64,000 bases of DNA from Centroberyx gerrardi (taxonomy: Eukaryota > Chordata > Actinopteri > Beryciformes > Berycidae), in assembly GCF_048128805.1 (NCBI RefSeq), contig NC_135997.1, positions 20,476,815 to 20,540,814 of the forward strand, given 5' to 3'. Positions 57,510 through 64,000 of the stretch are shown here, piece by piece. The notes beneath the pieces are model-generated. The model was not told the origin of the DNA. It saw only the letters and a list, made by a program, of their open reading frames with translations, and made no database searches. Every line of letters starts with the position of its first letter. Positions within the stretch are counted from its first letter, which is position 1. The translations under genes and the position numbers were made by a program.

Positions 57510-58529
57510 GTAGGATTTTCTTCCCTCGACTGTCTTTTCTGGACACACTGTCCGTCTCAGGCTGGGTGCCACAAAAATACTGTGTGGGGTTTCTTCCAGG
57601 ACAAAGCAAAGATGGTGCGGTCTAATTTGTCGCTGTTATTCGGAGGTGGGTATTGCGACTACAGCGGTGCTATGAGGCATGTGATAAAAAAGGGCCTGCT
57701 ATTATCAGTGGGCAGGCATTGATTTAGTGGAGATGAGTGTGGACAAGGGCAGCAGGGTAGCGGGGCTGGCCGGCTCGCGTGCACAGACCTCCCGCGGTGA
57801 CTGCTGATTGCCTTCCTGTGGCAGCGGGAGTGGAGCACGAGCACGGCCGCACCGGGGCAGCCCGGTGACCACTTTATCATGTCAGGACCGCTTTTACACT
57901 TGAAGCCAAATGCAGGATTTTAAAGTGAAACCATGTAGAGTGATTATTATTAGCCTGCTGGCCTGGCTCGCGGGGCCGGGGGGTTTAGCCTTTAGAGCAC
58001 GTCACCACTAGCTGCTGTACTGAGACATGGGCAAGCAGGAAGTATGCTGACTAACCGGTTTAAAGCTCAGAGAGATGCTCTCTGATTTTATTTTGTAGTT
58101 TGTTTAAAACTAGGAGTTTAGTGTTGTTTTCTGGACGCACAACTCCGATGATTTTTTTCCTAGATTGTTTCCAGCTTTTCACCCATTCTCTCGTGTTTCC
58201 CCTGCTGTGTTAATCTACTCCGTGTCCTATCGCATTAAAACTATTTTCACAGCTGAGCTCATTCTCTTTTACCTGTGTGTCCTGTGGTTGGTTTACAGCA
58301 AATGCAAGCTAATAGGCCTGTAAACTCCCACTGTAGGACCGTTATCCATCTTAAAGCCACTGGGATATGTTAGTATTATTACTGTTCAGGTTGAATTGGT
58401 ATGGTATGTATGGATTCCATTCATAATGGACCAGGCCCATACATGCCATCTATGACAATCTACAAGTTAAATATCATACAGGTGACCACATGCAGAGGAA
58501 GACATGTTAACATTGAGCACCTAAACTGT

Positions 58530-58690
58530 GTGAGTGAGAGAGAGAGGGGGAGAGAGAGAGGAAAAAAAAAACGAGACAGTGAGCACAAGCACATCCAGCT
58601 CGTGGTGTGTGTGTGTGAGAGAGAAAGAGAGAGAGAGAGAGCGAGCAAGAGAGAGCACAAGCACATCCAGCTTGTTGTGTGTGTGTGTTT
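58530..58690. repeat. GA-rich sequence with a duplicated segment of about 74 bp
   Basis: The segment cacaagcacatccagct followed by cgtggtgtgtgtg is repeated about 74 bp later as cacaagcacatccagct followed by tgttgtgtgtgtg, with (GA)n sequence between. It is a two-copy tandem duplication. Confidence 0.75.
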
Positions 58691-58845
58691 CCACCCGTGT
58701 TAATGCAGCCCATCCTGCTGTGTCCATGTATGAACTGCTCTGTGTGGGCGAGTGTGTGCACAGTACACTGCCTGTATTACCCCTCCAGATCCGGTTGTGT
58801 GTGTGTGTGTTTTTTAGTGTGTGTTGTGTCTGTGTGTGAACAAGA

Positions 58846-58878
<33 letters not shown>

Positions 58879-58989
58879 AGAATGCCCTGTGTGTATTCCA
58901 CCTGTCTCTTGTCTTGTCCTATCTGTCTCTCTGTTTGCTTTGCTCCAGTCAACCAGAGCAGCCCTTTTACTTTTCCATTAGGCTGATAG

Positions 58990-58990
<1 letters not shown>

Positions 58991-59058
<68 letters not shown>
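58991..59058. repeat. (TG)34 microsatellite in galnt2 intron 1
   Basis: A pure TG run of 68 bp. A shorter TG run lies at about 58849-58878. Confidence 0.95.
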
Positions 59059-59059
<1 letters not shown>

Positions 59060-61007
59060 TGGGGAAGGGGGTCAAAGGGACACTCTGTGATGTGCACTCA
59101 AACACAGTAACTTTCTCTAGCGTTGGTGTGCGGGCAGCATTAATGTGGAGCCTGCGTGAGCGACTGTTGGCACCAGGCTGGTGTTGCCACACAGCAGCTG
59201 ATTTAATCAGTTTCAACAAGGGACCTGGGAAGGTAAACTGCATTTAATTTCTCACTGCTGTCGCAGCAAAACATCGTAACTGCAATTTGGTGAATTTCAT
59301 GTTTTTACCTGAGCTGAAGGCTTACACAGTCCCATGTATAGATTGAGCCCATTTCATGACCCCAGGGCCGATGAAAACCATTCAAAACCCATTGTGAAAT
59401 TTCAAAAAGTGTTTGGTGATCAAAATGAAAATGAAGCTGTTTTCCTAAATTCCTGAAAGTGGACTTTTTGAAGATACAAGGTTTTCATGTGACAGCAGCC
59501 TTCTGCTACATAGCGGGACACAATCTCCTTTCATCCCCCTCTTACCGTCCCCTGATGTTGCTCGTGTGCAGCATTACATCCCACTACGCGATGTGTTAGT
59601 GTGTCATTCAGGCTAGCGAGGACTGTAGCTTATTCTTAGGGCGAGTCTCAAATCCAGCAGCTGTGTGCCTGCCAGTGTGATCGGGAGTCGCACTATCACT
59701 GGAGCTAATTCAAATGCCCACTTTTGAATAATCTGAAGGACAGTGCCTCTGCCAGAGGAATTAGTTTAACTGGCTTCTTCAGCTCTGTTACACGCACGCT
59801 CATGATACTGTGGCTCTTCGGATCAAAGCGCTCGCCAAATAGCATTTCCAGTATTATCGGCTCAAAAGTACCCTATTTGGAAGAATGTCTCTCTTGTTGG
59901 AGTCTGTATCTCAGGGGAGTTTTAATGCACTTTTTGAATTCAATAACTGCCTGTGTAACAGTGCAGTGTGCCATCACATTGTCCTGTTGGGAAGTGCATG
60001 TTGCCCTTTCTGACAAATTGCTTGCAAGCTTTGTTGGTATGGCAATAAAGTACTGAAATGTCACCATGTGCCTTTAGAACCCGGGAGCAGACCTTTTTTT
60101 ACAGAACGCTCTTCTTGTCTCTTTGATCACAGATTTTGAACTAGTTCAGTGGCAAAGTTTGTCTTACTTGTAATAGTGCAACAGTGTACACAGGGATACT
60201 GAGTATACTTTGTCTTTCTCTGATTCACTTGCCACCTCATTCTGACAGTTCTAAACCTGGGGGAGACTAGATGATTTCGGGGGGTTTGCAAGATGGTTTA
60301 TGGAAAATTTCTGATATAGAAATTCATTATCATGCTTTTAACCTTGGAGACAAAAGCCTTGTTCTTGTGAAGCAGTGAATATTTGCAGCCACTCAGCGTT
60401 TTTCAATAAGTAATCCATTAAAACATCCTGAAAAGGGAAAATGTTTGGTGTCACAGACTACCTGGTATTAAATGGTGCGCAGTGGAGAAGATGGACAGAA
60501 AAGATGGAAGGAGAAGACTAGATGGAAGTCATGAGTTCAGTTTGACCTTTGTCACATGTTGCCTGCTCCTCCTTGCTACCTAATGCACAGTATACAGCAG
60601 AGTGACGGCAAAACTAGAGACGTTCAACAGTTGGGTTCAAACTCACGTAGCTGCAAGTACAGTGTTGCCCTAAGAATGTCTTCCTTGTTGGACTCAGGGG
60701 GTTTTCCTGCCAGCTCTCGGGGAGATAACGTCCCATTGTTGAGTCTCTTTTCCTGCCAATCAGTGGTGTGATAGGGGAGGTAAAGGGCAGATAGGGGCGG
60801 CAGCGCTGGTGGGTGGCACTGGACCACAGGGAAAACCGACAAACACCGACTTCATTAACAAGGCTGTTATCAGCCATTTGAACAAAGATACAGAAAGTAA
60901 TTGGATTTAACAAAGCTGTAATCAGAGTGAGAGATTTTTTTTCCATTAAAGGGCGTCGAGGTGATCAGTGGGATAACGTGTTTTGCATAGGTCCAATCTC
61001 ACGTTAC

Positions 61008-61105
61008 ACTCTCTCTCTGTCTATCTCTCTGTCTCTCTGTCTGTCTGTCTGTCTGTTTGACTCTGTCTCTGTCTGTCTCCTCTCTCTCTCTTTCTCTCTG
61101 CCTCT

Positions 61106-61142
<37 letters not shown>
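61008..61142. repeat. (TC)n / (TCTG)n pyrimidine-rich tract in galnt2 intron 1
   Basis: About 130 bp of ctctctgtct and tctgtctg units ending in a pure (TC)n run. Simple sequence only. Confidence 0.85.
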
Positions 61143-61147
<5 letters not shown>

Positions 61148-61919
61148 TTATACTCGTTACACTGTAAAAAAAAAAAAAGCAGAAATGTAATTTTAGAATA
61201 ATCTCCAAAAAGAGTATATATCTGCTAGCAACCTTATTCACATTGACAGATTCACAGCGTTGGGGCAAGGGCTAGAGTGAGTGGGCAAGGACAAATCACA
61301 CAGGAACTGCTCATGCACACAGTGTCCACAGCTGATGCAGAAACAAGCTTAGCTGTCACCCAAAAGAGGATGGGACCGCTGAATTCCCAGTATTTTCGAG
61401 TGCGTTCTGAACCCCCGGAGGTTTCGATTGGCCACTTGTTGGTGGCTCCAGCAGGAAGTGATACTGCTGCCCGTGTCACAGGCCTGAAGAAGTGAGTTCA
61501 GGGCCGTCCTTCCTGCTAATTGAGCAGCACACATGAATTAGCTCAGTGGGGACCGTGGGAGTCTGTGATGCTGTCTGGAAGGTGTAGTCATCGCTATCTG
61601 AAGCTGTAGGCTTTAAGATCTCGCCTGTCTGTGCTTGTCTCAAACTGTGGCTCTATCAATATACCCATCTCTCACTGTAGACAGTATGGCTTCACTAGCT
61701 GTTTAAAACCAGTAAAATGTGAGAAAAATGAACCCAACTGCACGACACAGCCTCTCTGACTGCATGTGTTGATGCTGCATTATGGATGTAGAATGGTGTG
61801 TGCAGTTATTTAGTAGGCAGTATGCAGAGTGAGGCGTGTGCTGTGTCTCCGGCCCTCAACACAGCCAGCAGCAGCAGCCTGCACTGTCTGCCGGACTAAG
61901 GCATGACATCATTGTCAGC

Positions 61920-61943
61920 TCACACACACACACACACACACAT
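61920..61943. repeat. (CA)n microsatellite in galnt2 intron 1
   Basis: A pure run of about 12 CA units, with further CA-rich sequence at 62050-62077. Confidence 0.8.
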
Positions 61944-62754
61944 GCCCATGGGGGCTCGCGTTCTTACACAACAACACACTAAATACACACTGTACGCATG
62001 GACACGTGCATGTACACTTCATCACACCTTTCCTGTACATGCACGCTTATACACACACGCACACGCACACACACACCATGTAATACTGACTATTTTACAT
62101 GCTGTCTCTGCCCAACTCTGCTTCTTGGCTTTTCTGATGAACTAAGCAACTCAGCCAAGGCAGATGTTAGGGCTTCTGTGTCTGTGTGTGTGTGTGACAG
62201 AGACAGAGAGAGGGAGAGAAAATGAATCAGTATTGGACTGGAGTGATTGTCAACTATTGTTGTCATCAGCTGAGTTCCCTGTAGTTCTGTAGCTAGAGCC
62301 ATCTATATAAGAGTTGTGCCATTGAAACCACTTGAGGCCCCAGTAGTTCAATAATCTTATATTGCCAGAACACAATGTAATTCCAGACAGTAAGCAGCGC
62401 TATTATTGCTAACTAACTCAATTCAGTTCCACAGAGTAAAAAAATGAATCAATGAAAGGCTTAAATAAAGCTGTAGAACCCAGAGTTTTGCAACATTCTC
62501 AGATGCAGTTTTTGTTTGAAGTATTGACTGTGTGTAGTTTTTTGGGGAGTTTTCTTCATAGGTGATGTTCAAGTACCTGTTTAAAGTGATGATCACTGCT
62601 GACAGGTGTTCCCCTTGATTCAGGGTGGAAATAGAGATGCTTAAGTAGTTGTGTCACTTGTGGCTTCTGTCTTTTTCAAATGCTTTATTTTCCTAGGGTA
62701 AGGTTAACCAAAAACACTCTTTTTTTTTTTCAGCAAGAAACTGCTTCACACTCA

Positions 62755-62995
62755 CATTAGAGTTGCACGCCTTCATACCTGGGAGCCTCCCGGTACAGCA
62801 GTAGTCTTGCGCTGTTGGTCACTGAACAGCTCCACTGGTGCATGTTGGGGTATCGGGGGGGGGGGGGCGTGAGTGCCTTGCTCCAGGGTAACTTGACGGT
62901 AGTTGTTGTGGGAGGAGAGAAACTATTACTCCTCCACCTGGCCCACCCAGAGTTTTCCAGCTGGCTCGGGGGATTAAACCAGTGACCCTGGATCA
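62755..62995. repeat. Dispersed repeat in galnt2 intron 1
   Basis: The stretch contains gtgccttgctccagggtaac, then ttttccagctggctcggggg and attaaaccagtgaccctgg, motifs of a common non-coding teleost repeat. A run of 12 G residues lies near 62858-62869. It is probably related to the fragments at 20620 and 26588. No coding capacity. Confidence 0.5.
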
Positions 62996-64000
62996 ATCCA
63001 CCTAAGAGGGAAAGGAGAGAGGAAGAGACGACGGGAAAGACAGAGGGAGAATGCCGGGAAAAAAGGATTGTAGAGAAAGAGAGAGGCGAGGGTTGTGGCT
63101 GGGTTGGCAGCTTTTATTTCCATCAGTCAGGAGGTGTTAGGCCCGGTCTGCCGGCCCTGCAACACAATTACTGACTGGCTTCTGTGGACGGGCTGACAGA
63201 GAGACAGATTTATAGATACAGACAGATACAGCCAGGCGGAGAGACCGGCTCAGACGTGGGAGACTCGCAAGCAAAAAGACAAATAGTTTAGCTAATATCA
63301 CCATGAATGTAGGTTTGTATAGGAGCAGTTTCCTCTCTCTTTTTCATGCTCTCTGTTTTTCTTCTGCCCTCAGGGTAGCAGAGAGAAAGCTACACTCTGC
63401 CCTGATCCGTCAGAACTCCTTGTTTCTTTCTTTATCTTTTGTTCTTTCCATCATTTCTTCACTCATCCTTGCTTTCTTTCAGCCTTTCTTTGACTATTTT
63501 GCTCTTTTGTACTTTCTCTCTTTCTGTAGTTCTTTCTTTATTCCCATCTCTTTTCTTGATTTCTCTCTCTCGTTCCTCAGGCTAGTGTCTTTGCTGCATC
63601 CATCCATCCATCCTTCTGTCCTCAGTCGTTGGCAGATTCTCTGTAGTTAAACACAGCAGCATGTTGAATATGAGAGCAGCAGGAGAGCTGCTCTAAACTA
63701 GATTAGATGGAGCATTGATGGCAAAGTTGAAAGGGATGAGGAAATCTATTGTTCTTGGGATCAACGCTGAGACCAGAATTTTTAAAAGATCTGTTTTTGT
63801 TCAAACATCAAGGAAACAAAGGAGAAAGGGAGCAACCCTCGTGAATTCAGTTCGTCACATTATTGCAACTACGTCAAAACACTGAGATTTTGACGTCCTC
63901 ACAACTTAATCTTGTAACATTCAGCCTAGTTTGGTCACTTGGTGCGCAGCAGTAATCTCTATTCCTGTTATCAGGCCAAGCTATTCAAATAGGCATGGTA

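Larger units (their letters stand above)
57510..64000 (+). other. galnt2 intron 1 (continues past the window)
   Basis: No further galnt2 exon is recognisable to the end of the window. The stretch contains simple repeats and one dispersed repeat, listed separately. The 110-residue open frame at 59724-60056 and the others here resemble no protein family I know. Confidence 0.6.

Noticed and set aside
59724-60056. 110-codon open frame in galnt2 intron 1
   Set aside because: It has no recognisable family motif. One open frame of this size is expected by chance in several kilobases of intron.

Overview
The window looks like nuclear genomic DNA from a ray-finned (teleost) fish. Its genes are split into many exons with GT-AG introns. 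It is crowded with CA/TG, GA/CT and tetranucleotide microsatellites, fish-type tRNA-derived SINEs and small non-autonomous DNA transposons. I assembled five protein-coding genes by joining ORF fragments across splice sites whose phases agree: ccsap (-), acta1 (-), abcb10 (-), urb2 (+) and the first coding exon of galnt2 (+). This order matches human 1q42 (RAB4A-CCSAP-ACTA1-NUP133-ABCB10-TAF5L-URB2-GALNT2), except that NUP133 and TAF5L are not visible in their expected intervals.

Layout. 1-320 may be the 3' tail of a rightward gene entering from the left (rab4a by synteny, low confidence). 3214-4929 holds four coding exons of ccsap, with a long 3' trailer reaching towards about 676. 4930-7577 is intergenic and contains an orphan CCAAT/TATA-like promoter near 6570-6650. 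7842-11200 holds six coding exons of a complete 377-residue alpha-actin. Its noncoding first exon, TATA box and CArG boxes lie at 12265-12660. 12.7-22.7 kb has no recognisable gene but carries a perfect palindrome and three small inverted-repeat elements. 22836-31642 holds 14 exons encoding a 733-residue ABCB10. 31643-33324 is the divergent abcb10/urb2 promoter interval. 33325-51077 holds 11 coding exons encoding a 1711-residue URB2, with repeat-filled introns. 51.1-57.4 kb is intergenic, with a pentamer-based minisatellite and a GGAA-type repeat. 57414-57509 is the first coding exon of galnt2, and the rest of the window is its first intron.

The genes act in different processes: microtubule and centriole binding (CCSAP), sarcomeric thin filaments (ACTA1), mitochondrial inner-membrane transport and haem biology (ABCB10), pre-60S ribosome assembly (URB2) and Golgi O-glycosylation (GALNT2). 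They form a conserved synteny block, not a pathway. The observations most worth checking are: an actin that is ACTA1 by position but cardiac-like at residues diagnostic in mammals; a 10-mer repeated six times inside the actin introns; CA/TG tracts abutting many splice donors of abcb10 and urb2; two hAT-type MITEs with visible 8-bp target duplications; and the apparent absence of nup133 and taf5l. I found no convincing wholly new biological system.
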